From positions 124,001-188,000 of the forward strand of contig JAEWIF010000003.1 in NCBI GenBank assembly GCA_023387335.1: a stretch of DNA of 64,000 nucleotides. The letters run 5' to 3'. The notes under the pieces were generated by a model that ran no database searches, had not been told where the DNA came from, and worked only from the letters and a program-made list of their open reading frames with translations. Source of the stretch: Pseudomonadota bacterium. GTDB taxonomy: Bacteria; Pseudomonadota; Gammaproteobacteria; Burkholderiales; Burkholderiaceae_C. A program made the translations under genes and the position numbers. Each line of letters starts with the position of its first letter. Position 1 is the stretch's first letter. Positions 27,686-35,358 of the stretch are shown here, one piece after another.

Positions 27686-28105
27686 TCAGCCGAGCGGATC
27701 GCGCCCCGAACGCATGAGCTTGGTCTGGGCCTTGCGGCGCTTGTCGGCCAGCCGCTGCCGACCCGCGGAAGCTGGGGGCCGGGTCGGCTTTCTCAAGTGC
27801 GGCGGCTCGGCCACGCTGTCCACCAGCTCCTGCAGCCGGTCCCAGGCCTCGGCCCGGTTCAGCTCCTGGCTGCGGTGGTTCTGGGCCTTGAGCACGACCA
27901 CGCCCGAGCGGCTGATCCGGTGGTCGGCCAGCGCCAGCAGCCTGGCCTTGTGCTCGTGCGGGAGCGACGAGGCACGGACGTCGTAGCGCAGGTGGATCGC
28001 GCTGGAGACCTTGTTGACGTTCTGCCCGCCCGCGCCCTGGGCCCGGACGGCGCTGATCTCCACCTCCTCGGGCGGGATCGCCGTACGCCTGGGCTTGAGC
28101 GTCAT
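27686..28105 (-). CDS. arfB: Alternative ribosome-rescue peptidyl-tRNA hydrolase ArfB
   Basis: 139 residues from the ATG at 28105. Release-factor-like domain with the catalytic GGQ in 'RAQGAGGQNVNKVSSAIHLR' and a long basic C-terminal tail ('RRKAQTKLMRSGRDP') that enters the empty mRNA channel of stalled ribosomes. It rescues non-stop ribosomes independently of tmRNA; smpB, of the main rescue system, is also in this window. The start overlaps the stop of the peptide ABC transporter ATPase gene (TGATG). Confidence 0.92.
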   Translation of the reverse strand: MTLKPRRTAIPPEEVEISAVRAQGAGGQNVNKVSSAIHLRYDVRASSLPHEHKARLLALADHRISRSGVVVLKAQNHRSQELNRAEAWDRLQELVDSVAEPPHLRKPTRPPASAGRQRLADKRRKAQTKLMRSGRDPLG

Positions 28106-29715
28106 CAGGCCGCGGCAGCGACCAGCGCGCGGGTGTAGTCGTGCGACGGCTGGCCCAGCACCTGGTCGACCGGGCCGGATTCCAGCACCTCGCCATCCTT
28201 CATCACCAGCACCTCGTGGGCCATCGCGCGGATCACGTCGACGTCGTGGGTGATCAGCAGGTAGGCCAGGCCCCGGTCGCGCTGCAGCCGCTGGAGCAGG
28301 GCCAGCACCTGTTTCTGGATCGTGACGTCCAGCGCGCTGGTCGGCTCGTCCAGCACCAGCAGCCGCGGCCCGACGATCAGCGCCCGCGCGATGGCGAGCC
28401 GCTGCCGCTGGCCGCCGGAGAACTCGTGCGGATAGCGGTCGAGCAGCCCGGGGAACTGCTTCTCTCCAAGCCCGACGTCGGCCAGCGCGGCCAGGACGCG
28501 CTCGCGCCGATTGGCCGCCGGCAGCTCGGGTTCGTGCACCAGCAGGCCCTCGCCCACGATCTCCTCCACCGTCATCCGCGGTGAGAGCGAAGAGAACGGG
28601 TCCTGGAACACCACCTGCACCTGCCGGCGCGCGGCGCGGTTGCGGGTGGCCGAGCCGCGCACCCACTGGTGGCCCACGACGTCGAGGGCGCCTCGATGCG
28701 GGATCAGCCCGAGCGCCGCCAGCGCCAGCGTCGATTTGCCCGAGCCCGATTCACCGACCACGCCCAGGGTGCGCCGCGCGGGGATTGCGAAGCTCGCGCC
28801 GTGCACGGCGACGAACTCGCCGCGGCGGAACCAGCCGCGGAAGCCGGGCACGGGAACGGGATAGGCCACGCGAAGGTCGCCGGCCTGCATCACCGGCTGG
28901 TCCCGGCCGCCGCCCTCTTCCACCTGGCGCACCGGCCGGCTGTCGATCAGCTTCTTCGTGTACGCATGCCGCGGGTGCGAGAAGACGACGTCGACGCCGC
29001 CCTCCTCCACCAGGTGCCCGTTCTCCATCACGGCCACCCGGTCGGCGAACTTGCGCACCATGTTCAGGTCGTGCGTGATCAGCAGCAGCGCCATGCCGTT
29101 CTGGCGCTGCAGGTCGTCGAGCAGCGCCAGGATCTGCACGCGCAGCGTGACGTCCAGGGCCGTGGTGGGCTCGTCGGCCAGCAGCAGGCGTGGACGGCAC
29201 GCCAGCGCCATCGCGATCATGGCCCGCTGCCGCTGGCCGCCCGACAGCTGGTGCGGGAAGGCATGCGCGCGACGGCGCGGATCGGGGATGCCGGTCGCGG
29301 CCAGCGCTTCGACCGCCGCTTCCCAGGCCTGTCGCCGCGACAGCGCCTGCTTGAGCTCCAGCACCTCCGCCACCTGGTCGCCCACCGGGTACAGCGGGTT
29401 CAGCGCCGTCATCGGCTCCTGGAAGATCATGGCGATGTCGTCGCCGCGGATGCCCAGCAGCTGCCGCTCGGGCAGCGAGACCAGGTCCACGGGCGGCTGG
29501 CCGGGCGTGGCGGAAGCCAGCATCGCGGAGCCGGTCACCGTGGCGTTCTGCACCAGGCCCAGCAGCGAGAGCGCGGTGACGGTCTTGCCCGATCCCGATT
29601 CGCCGACCAGTGCCAGCTTCTCGCCCGGACGGATGCTGAAGTCCACGCCGTGCACCACCTCCTTGCCACCGAAGGCGACGCGCAGGCCGCGGACGTCGAG
29701 CAGCGGCGTGGTCAT
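28105..29715 (-). CDS. yejF: Peptide ABC transporter, double ATP-binding protein (YejF-like)
   Basis: 536 residues containing two complete ATPase domains. Each has Walker A 'GESGSGKT/S' (near residues 38 and 320), the signature 'LSGGQRQR' or 'FSGGQRQR', and Walker B 'LLLADEPTTALD' or 'LLVLDEPTSALD'. This double form is typical of the Yej microcin/peptide importer. Starts at 29715 overlapping the permease stop (ATGA). Together with yejE, yejB and the binding protein it imports oligopeptides; arfB is translationally coupled behind it. Confidence 0.9.
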   Translation of the reverse strand: MTTPLLDVRGLRVAFGGKEVVHGVDFSIRPGEKLALVGESGSGKTVTALSLLGLVQNATVTGSAMLASATPGQPPVDLVSLPERQLLGIRGDDIAMIFQEPMTALNPLYPVGDQVAEVLELKQALSRRQAWEAAVEALAATGIPDPRRRAHAFPHQLSGGQRQRAMIAMALACRPRLLLADEPTTALDVTLRVQILALLDDLQRQNGMALLLITHDLNMVRKFADRVAVMENGHLVEEGGVDVVFSHPRHAYTKKLIDSRPVRQVEEGGGRDQPVMQAGDLRVAYPVPVPGFRGWFRRGEFVAVHGASFAIPARRTLGVVGESGSGKSTLALAALGLIPHRGALDVVGHQWVRGSATRNRAARRQVQVVFQDPFSSLSPRMTVEEIVGEGLLVHEPELPAANRRERVLAALADVGLGEKQFPGLLDRYPHEFSGGQRQRLAIARALIVGPRLLVLDEPTSALDVTIQKQVLALLQRLQRDRGLAYLLITHDVDVIRAMAHEVLVMKDGEVLESGPVDQVLGQPSHDYTRALVAAAA

Positions 29716-30806
29716 GACGAGGCCTTCCGCGGGTCGAGCGCGTCGCGCAGCGCATCGCCCATGAAGGTCAGCAGCAGCAAGGTGATGGAGAGCACGGCGA
29801 AGGTGGAGATCGAGATCCACCACGCGTCCAGGTTGGCCTTGCCCTGGTTGAGCAACTCGCCCAGCGAAGGCGTGCCGGGCGGAACGCCCAGTCCGAGGAA
29901 GTCGAGCGAGGTCAGCGCCAGGATGGCCGCGCTCATTCGGAACGGCAGGAAGGTCACCACCGGCGTCATGCTGTTGGGCAGGATGTGGCGCCACATGATC
30001 CGGCCGTTGCCCACGCCCAGCGCCCGCGCGGCGCGCACGTAGTCCATCTGCCGGTTGCGCAGGAACTCGGCCCGGACGTAGTCGGACAGGCCCATCCAGC
30101 CGAACAGCGACAGCAGGATCAGCAGCAGCGCCACGCTGGGCGAGAACACCGCCGAGAAGATGATCAGCAGGTACAGCTCCGGCATCGAGCCCCAGATCTC
30201 GATGAAGCGCTGGAACGACAGGTCGGTCTTGCCGCCGAAGAAACCCTGGATGGCGCCGGTCAGCACGCCCAGCACCACGCCGATGGCCGTCAGCGCCAGC
30301 CCGAACAGCACGCTGACCCGGAAGCCGTAGATCAGCTGCGCGAGCAGGTCGCGCCCGCGGTCGTCGGTGCCCAGCAGGTTCTCGCGCGAAGGCGCCGCCG
30401 GGTTCGGGCTCTTGGCGAAGTAGTTCAGCGTCTTCGGTCCGTAGGCATTGGGCGGATAGATCGTCCAGTTGCCACCCTCGGACAGCTTGCGCTGCACGAA
30501 AGGATCCAGATAGTCGGCGGGCGTGTGGAAGTCGCCGCCGAACGTCGTCTCCGGGTAGTCGCGCACCAGCGGGAAGTAGAAGCTGCCCTCGTAGCGCACG
30601 ACCAGCGGCTTGTCGTTGGAGAGCACTTCCGCGAACAGGCTCAGCACCACCAGCACCGAGAAGATCACCAGGCTGACGAAGCCCAGGCGGTTGCGGCGGA
30701 AGCGCTGCCAGGCGCGGCGCCCCGGGCTGACGCTCACGGGCGCGGCTACGGCCCTGGCGACCGGCTCCAGTTCGGGGGCGAGCACGGCCTCAGTCGAATT
30801 TGACAC
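29712..30806 (-). CDS. yejE: Peptide ABC transporter permease (YejE-like)
   Basis: 364 residues, GTG start at 30806 (another GTG at 30785 is possible). A first membrane helix near 42-62, a ~100-residue periplasmic loop typical of YejE ('FHTPADYLDPFVQ', 'NLLGTDDRGRDLLAQL'), then five further helices with the EAA-type loop around 'YVRAARALGVGNGRIMWRHI'. Overlaps yejB by 17 bases and yejF by four. One of two permease subunits of the importer. Confidence 0.9.
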   Translation of the reverse strand: MSNSTEAVLAPELEPVARAVAAPVSVSPGRRAWQRFRRNRLGFVSLVIFSVLVVLSLFAEVLSNDKPLVVRYEGSFYFPLVRDYPETTFGGDFHTPADYLDPFVQRKLSEGGNWTIYPPNAYGPKTLNYFAKSPNPAAPSRENLLGTDDRGRDLLAQLIYGFRVSVLFGLALTAIGVVLGVLTGAIQGFFGGKTDLSFQRFIEIWGSMPELYLLIIFSAVFSPSVALLLILLSLFGWMGLSDYVRAEFLRNRQMDYVRAARALGVGNGRIMWRHILPNSMTPVVTFLPFRMSAAILALTSLDFLGLGVPPGTPSLGELLNQGKANLDAWWISISTFAVLSITLLLLTFMGDALRDALDPRKASS

Positions 30807-31824
30807 GCGGGTCCACCAGCACGTAGGAGAGGTCGCTGATCAGCTTGGTCACCAAGCCGATCAGGGTGAAAAGATAGAGCGTGCCCAGCACCACCGGGTA
30901 GTCGCGCCGGATCACGCTCTCGTAGCTGAGCAGCCCCAGCCCGTCGAGCGAGAACAGCGTCTCGATCAGCAGCGAGCCGGTGAAGAACGCGCCGATGAAG
31001 GCCGCCGGGAAGCCCGTGATGATCGGGATCAGCGCGTTGCGGAACACGTGCTTCCACAGCACCCGGCGCTCGTCCAGCCCCTTGGCCCGCGCGGTCAGCA
31101 CGTATTGCTTGCGGATCTCCTCCAGGAAGGCGTTCTTGGTGAGCATGGCCGTGACCGCGAAGCTGCCGAACACCATGGCCGTGACCGGCAGCGCGATGTG
31201 CCACAGGTAGTCCACCACCTTGCCGCCCAGGCTGAGCTGCTCCCAGCCGGGCGAGGTCAGGCCGCGAAGGGGGAACAGCTGCAACTGCCCGCCGAACACC
31301 ACCAGCAGCGCGACGCCCAGCACGAAGCCCGGGATGGCATAGCCGACCAGCACGATCAGCGTGGTGACGAAGTCGAACCGCGTCCCCGCCCTCACCGCCT
31401 TGGCCACGCCCAGCGGCACCGCTATCAGGTAGCTGAGGAAGAACGTCCAGAGCCCCAGGCTGATGGACACCGGCAGCTTCTCCTTCACCAGCTGCCACAC
31501 GTCCTTGTGCTGGTAGAAGCTGCGGCCCAGGTCGAAGCGGGCGAACTGGCCCAGCATCTGGAAGAAGCGCTCGTGCGCCGGCTTGTCGAAGCCGTAGAGC
31601 TGGCGGATCTCGGCGATGCGCTTCTCGTCGATGCCCTGGCGGCCGCGGTAGCCGGCACCGGCCGACGCGGCCCGCTCGCCGCCGGAGTCGCGGCCCTGCA
31701 GCTGCGCCACCATCTGCTCCACCGGGCCGCCGGGCACGAACTGCACGATGGCGAAGGTGATCAGCAGCACGCCCAGCAGCGTGGGGATCATCAGCAGCAG
31801 GCGCTTGAGGATATAGGCCGTCAT
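30790..31824 (-). CDS. yejB: Peptide ABC transporter permease (YejB-like)
   Basis: 344 residues with six membrane helices. The N-terminal 'TAYILKRLLLMIPTLLGVLL' is typical of DppB/OppB/YejB permeases, and a YejB-like insertion (about residues 35-85, 'GRQGIDEKRIAEIRQLYGFD') is present. EAA loop: 'YVLTARAKGLDERRVLWKHV'. It starts four bases after the binding-protein stop. Forms the membrane channel with YejE. Confidence 0.9.
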   Translation of the reverse strand: MTAYILKRLLLMIPTLLGVLLITFAIVQFVPGGPVEQMVAQLQGRDSGGERAASAGAGYRGRQGIDEKRIAEIRQLYGFDKPAHERFFQMLGQFARFDLGRSFYQHKDVWQLVKEKLPVSISLGLWTFFLSYLIAVPLGVAKAVRAGTRFDFVTTLIVLVGYAIPGFVLGVALLVVFGGQLQLFPLRGLTSPGWEQLSLGGKVVDYLWHIALPVTAMVFGSFAVTAMLTKNAFLEEIRKQYVLTARAKGLDERRVLWKHVFRNALIPIITGFPAAFIGAFFTGSLLIETLFSLDGLGLLSYESVIRRDYPVVLGTLYLFTLIGLVTKLISDLSYVLVDPRVKFD

Positions 31825-31828
31825 GGGT

Positions 31829-33625
31829 TCAGTGCTTGCCGGGCGCGGCCCACCAGGTGGCCATCGCCCAGCCGTCGGCCTCGTAGTACGGCGGGATCAC
31901 CGGCGGCAGCTCGAAGCGCGGCGCGCGGTAGCCGATGAAGAAGGCGCCGCTGTAGTACTGCGGGATCGAGTAGTAGCCGTTTGTCAGCACGCGGTTGAGC
32001 GCGCGCATGGCGGCGTTGAGGTCCGGCCGGGTCTTGGCCTGCACCACTTTCTGCAGCAGCGCGTCCACCGCGGGGTCGGCGATGCCCCAGTAGTTGGCCG
32101 ACCCGTTGGTGGTGGCGGCCCTGGAGCCGAAGTACTCCAGCAGTTCGCCGCCGGGCGCCACCATGCCCGGGATGCGGCGGGTGGTGAGCTCGAACTCGAA
32201 CTTGTCCATCCGCTCCTTGCTCAGCGAGAAGTCCACCTGCCGGTAGTTCCAGCCGATGCCCAGCTTGGCCAGGGCCTGCTCGAACGGCGCGACGATGCGC
32301 ACCAGCGAGGGCTGGTCGTTCAGGAACTCGATGACGAAGGGTTCGCCCTTCTCGTTGCGCAGCGCGCCGTCGCGGTAGGTCCAGCCCGCCTCGCGCAGCA
32401 GCGCCTGGGCCTGGCGCAGGTTGTCGCGCAGGCTGCTCGGCGGACTGGTGCTGGGCGGGATCGGCATCGGTCCGAACACCTCGGGCCGCAGCTTGTCGCG
32501 CAGCGGCTCCAGCAGCGCGAGTTCGTCCGGCTTGGGCAGGCCGTCGGCATGGAAGTCGCTGTTCGGGAAGTAGCCCTGCACGCGCTTGTACAGGCCGTAG
32601 AACAGCTGGCGGTTCATCCACTCGAAGTCCATCGCCAGCGTCAGCGCCTTGCGCACCCGGATGTCCTTGAACTTGGGATTGCGCAGGTTGAACACGTAGC
32701 CCTGGAAGTCGCCCGGGTTGCGGTTCTCGAAGGTGGCCTTCTTCAGCTCGCCGCTGTCGAACTGCTTGCCCTTGTACTGGCGGGCCCAGTTGCGCGAGGT
32801 GAATTCGCGCAGGAAGTCGAACTCGCCGGCCTTCAGGCCTTCGAAGCGGGCCGTCTCGTCCAGGTAGATCTTGAAGCTGATGCGGTCGAAGTTGAACTGC
32901 CCGCGCCGCACCGGCAGGTCGCGCGCCCAGTAGTTCGGGTCGCGCTGGTAGGTGATGTCGCGGCCCATGCGCGGGTCGGCGATGCGGTACGGGCCCGAGC
33001 CGATCGGCACCTCCGACACCACCTGGTCGAACGGCTTGCCCTTGCCCCACTCGCGGCTGAACACCGGCATGCCGCCGACCACCAGCGGCAGCTCCGGGTT
33101 GGGCGACACGAACTCGAAGCGCACCGTCCGGTCGTCCACCGCCACGACCTGCTTCACCTCGACGTAGATGGTTCGGAACTGCGGCGCCGCCTCCTTGCTG
33201 ATCAGCGTGCGGAACGAGTGCACCACGTCGGCGGCCAGCACCGGCTTGCCGTCGTGGAAGCGCGCCTCGCGCCGCAGGCGGAAGGTGGCGGAGAGGCGAT
33301 CCGGCGCGACCTCGACGTCCTCGGCCAGCAGGCCGTAGGCGGTGGTGGGCTCGTCGAAGTTGCCGGTCAGCAGGCTGTCGAACAGCAGCGCGGTCAGGCC
33401 GTAGGGCTCCGTGCCCTTGAGCGTGAACGGGTTGAACTTGTCGAAGTTGGTCGGCCGCGTGGGCGGGACCATGCGGATCTCGCCGCCCTTGGGCGCCCGC
33501 GGGTTGACGTACGAGAAGTTCTGGAAATCGGGCCCGTACTTGATGTCGCCGAATTGCGCGTACGCATGGGCCGCCCAGGAGGGAGCGGCCATCAGTGCTG
33601 CCAGCAGGACGAGCCAACCTCGCAT
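31829..33625 (-). CDS. yejA: Peptide ABC transporter substrate-binding protein (YejA-like)
   Basis: 598 residues from the ATG at 33625; the signal peptide 'MRGWLVLLAALMAAPSWA' follows directly, so upstream in-frame starts (to 33697) are rejected. SBP family 5 fold, with the Yej-type N-terminus 'YAQFGDIKYGPDFQNFSYVN', 'GTEPYGLTALLFDSL' and 'GSGPYRI'. Binds oligopeptides in the periplasm. First gene of the yejABEF-arfB unit; 37 bases separate it from the divergent fabI, so both promoters are compressed or overlap the coding ends. Confidence 0.9.
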   Translation of the reverse strand: MRGWLVLLAALMAAPSWAAHAYAQFGDIKYGPDFQNFSYVNPRAPKGGEIRMVPPTRPTNFDKFNPFTLKGTEPYGLTALLFDSLLTGNFDEPTTAYGLLAEDVEVAPDRLSATFRLRREARFHDGKPVLAADVVHSFRTLISKEAAPQFRTIYVEVKQVVAVDDRTVRFEFVSPNPELPLVVGGMPVFSREWGKGKPFDQVVSEVPIGSGPYRIADPRMGRDITYQRDPNYWARDLPVRRGQFNFDRISFKIYLDETARFEGLKAGEFDFLREFTSRNWARQYKGKQFDSGELKKATFENRNPGDFQGYVFNLRNPKFKDIRVRKALTLAMDFEWMNRQLFYGLYKRVQGYFPNSDFHADGLPKPDELALLEPLRDKLRPEVFGPMPIPPSTSPPSSLRDNLRQAQALLREAGWTYRDGALRNEKGEPFVIEFLNDQPSLVRIVAPFEQALAKLGIGWNYRQVDFSLSKERMDKFEFELTTRRIPGMVAPGGELLEYFGSRAATTNGSANYWGIADPAVDALLQKVVQAKTRPDLNAAMRALNRVLTNGYYSIPQYYSGAFFIGYRAPRFELPPVIPPYYEADGWAMATWWAAPGKH

Positions 33626-33662
33626 GCGACAATTCTGCCGACTTTTCCAACAGCAAAAACGC

Positions 33663-34454
33663 ATGGGCTTCCTCTCCGGCAAGAAATTGTTGATCACGGG
33701 CGTGCTTTCGAACCGCTCGATCGCCTACGGCATCGCCAAGGCCTGCCACGCGCAAGGCGCCGAGCTGGCCTTCAGCTACGTCGGCGAGCGCTTCAAGGAC
33801 CGCATCACCGAATTCGCCGCGGACTTCGACTCCAAGCTGGTGTTCGACTGCGACGTGGGCGACGACGCCCAGATCGCCAAGCTCTTCTCCGACCTGTCGG
33901 CCACCTGGCCCAAGTTCGACGGCTTCGTGCACGCCATCGGCTTCGCCCCGCGCGAGGCCATCGCCGGCGACTTCCTCGATGGCCTGTCGCGCGAGGCCTT
34001 CCGCATCGCCCACGACATCAGCGCCTACAGCTTCCCCGCCATGGCCAAGGCCGCGGCGCCGATGCTCAACGACAAGGCCGCGCTGCTCACCCTGAGCTAC
34101 CTGGGCGCCATCCGCACGGTCCCGAACTACAACACCATGGGCCTGGCCAAGGCCTCGCTCGAAGCCTCGGTGCGCTACCTGGCCGAGTCCCTCGGTCCCA
34201 AGGGCGTGCGCGTCAACGGCATCAGCGCCGGCCCGATCAAGACGCTGGCCGCCAGCGGGATCAAGGGCTTCGGCAAGATCCTGTCGGTGGTGGCCGAGAC
34301 CTCGCCGATCCGCCGCAACGTCACCATCGAGGACGTGGGCAACGTGGCCGCGTTCCTGCTGTCCGACCTGGCCGGCGGGGTGACCGCCGAGATCACCTAC
34401 GTGGACGGCGGCTTCAGCCAGGTGGTGGGTGGCATCGCCGAACCCACCGAATAG
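33663..34454 (+). CDS. fabI: Enoyl-[acyl-carrier-protein] reductase (NADH)
   Basis: 263 residues from the ATG at 33663. An SDR-fold enzyme for the last reduction in each fatty-acid elongation cycle and the target of triclosan. N-terminal cofactor site 'KKLLITGVLSNRSIAYGIA', catalytic Tyr-Met/Lys region 'AIRTVPNYNTMGLAKASLE', and 'NGISAGPIKTLAASGI'. Normal length; the ending 'EITYVDGGFSQVVGG' is typical. Divergent from yejA. Confidence 0.94.
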   Translation: MGFLSGKKLLITGVLSNRSIAYGIAKACHAQGAELAFSYVGERFKDRITEFAADFDSKLVFDCDVGDDAQIAKLFSDLSATWPKFDGFVHAIGFAPREAIAGDFLDGLSREAFRIAHDISAYSFPAMAKAAAPMLNDKAALLTLSYLGAIRTVPNYNTMGLAKASLEASVRYLAESLGPKGVRVNGISAGPIKTLAASGIKGFGKILSVVAETSPIRRNVTIEDVGNVAAFLLSDLAGGVTAEITYVDGGFSQVVGGIAEPTE

Positions 34455-34482
34455 ATTCCGCGCCTCTTGAAGGAGGCGCTCC

Positions 34483-35358
34483 ATGAACGACATCCATCCC
34501 GGCGCGGGTTTCCTCTCGCGCCGCCAAGCCTTGGCCTGGCTCGCCGGCGCCTGCGGCTTGCAAACGCCCGCGGCGCAAGCCGGGCCCATCGCCCTGATGC
34601 TGGCGCAGTCGTACGAGGCCGGTCCGGGCCTCGACCTCGCGCGCTACGCCGTCAGCGAGAAGTACGACGGCCTGCGCGGCTACTGGGACGGCCAGGCGCT
34701 ATGGACCCGCGGCGGAAACCCCATCGCGACACCCGATGGGTTCACCGCCGGCTGGCCGCGGCAGCCGCTGGACGGTGAGCTCTGGGGCGGCCGCGGCCGC
34801 TTCGAGTTCGCGGTCGGCACCGCCCGCACCCAGGTGCCCGACCCGCAGGCGTGGCGCGGCATGCGCTACATGGTGTTCGACCTGCCGGCGCATCCGGGCT
34901 CCTTCCGCGAGCGCCATCGAGCGCTGGCCACCGTGCTGACCGGCGACCGGCTGCAGGCCGTCGAACAGGCCACCGTCGCCGATGCCGCCGCCTTGAAGGC
35001 GCGGCTGGACCGCACGGTGCGCAACGGCGGCGAAGGCCTGATGCTGCATCGCTGGGACGCCCCGTACCGCGCGGGCCGCAGCCCGGCCCTGCTCAAGTAC
35101 AAGCCCGAGCCCGACGCCGACGCGCGGGTGGTCGGCCACCTGCCGGGCCAAGGCAAGCATGCCGGGGTGATGGGCGCCCTGCTCGTCGAGACGCCCGAAG
35201 GCTTGCGATTCCGCATCGGCTCGGGATTCAGCGACGACCAGCGCCGCCAGCCGCCCGCGGTGGGCCGCTGGGTGACGTACCGCTATCGCGGGCAGACCGA
35301 GGCCGGCATCCCGCGGTTCGCCACCTTCCTTCGGCTGCGGCCGGACGGTGGCGACTAG
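34483..35358 (+). CDS. ATP-dependent DNA ligase, periplasmic LigE type
   Basis: 291 residues. A minimal ATP-dependent ligase: adenylation Lys60 in 'SEKYDGLRGYWDG', 'DGELWGGRGRFE' (motif III region), 'GGEGLMLHR' (motif IV) and 'LKYKPEPDADARVV' (motif V), followed by a small OB domain. No BRCT or zinc module. The N-terminus (about 1-33) is an export signal with an Arg pair (Arg13-Arg14, 'SRRQAL'), so folded export by Tat is possible. LigE proteins of this type are periplasmic and have been linked to DNA uptake and biofilm. GGAGG ribosome site. Stop shares CTAG with the convergent decarboxylase gene. Confidence 0.87.
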   Translation: MNDIHPGAGFLSRRQALAWLAGACGLQTPAAQAGPIALMLAQSYEAGPGLDLARYAVSEKYDGLRGYWDGQALWTRGGNPIATPDGFTAGWPRQPLDGELWGGRGRFEFAVGTARTQVPDPQAWRGMRYMVFDLPAHPGSFRERHRALATVLTGDRLQAVEQATVADAAALKARLDRTVRNGGEGLMLHRWDAPYRAGRSPALLKYKPEPDADARVVGHLPGQGKHAGVMGALLVETPEGLRFRIGSGFSDDQRRQPPAVGRWVTYRYRGQTEAGIPRFATFLRLRPDGGD

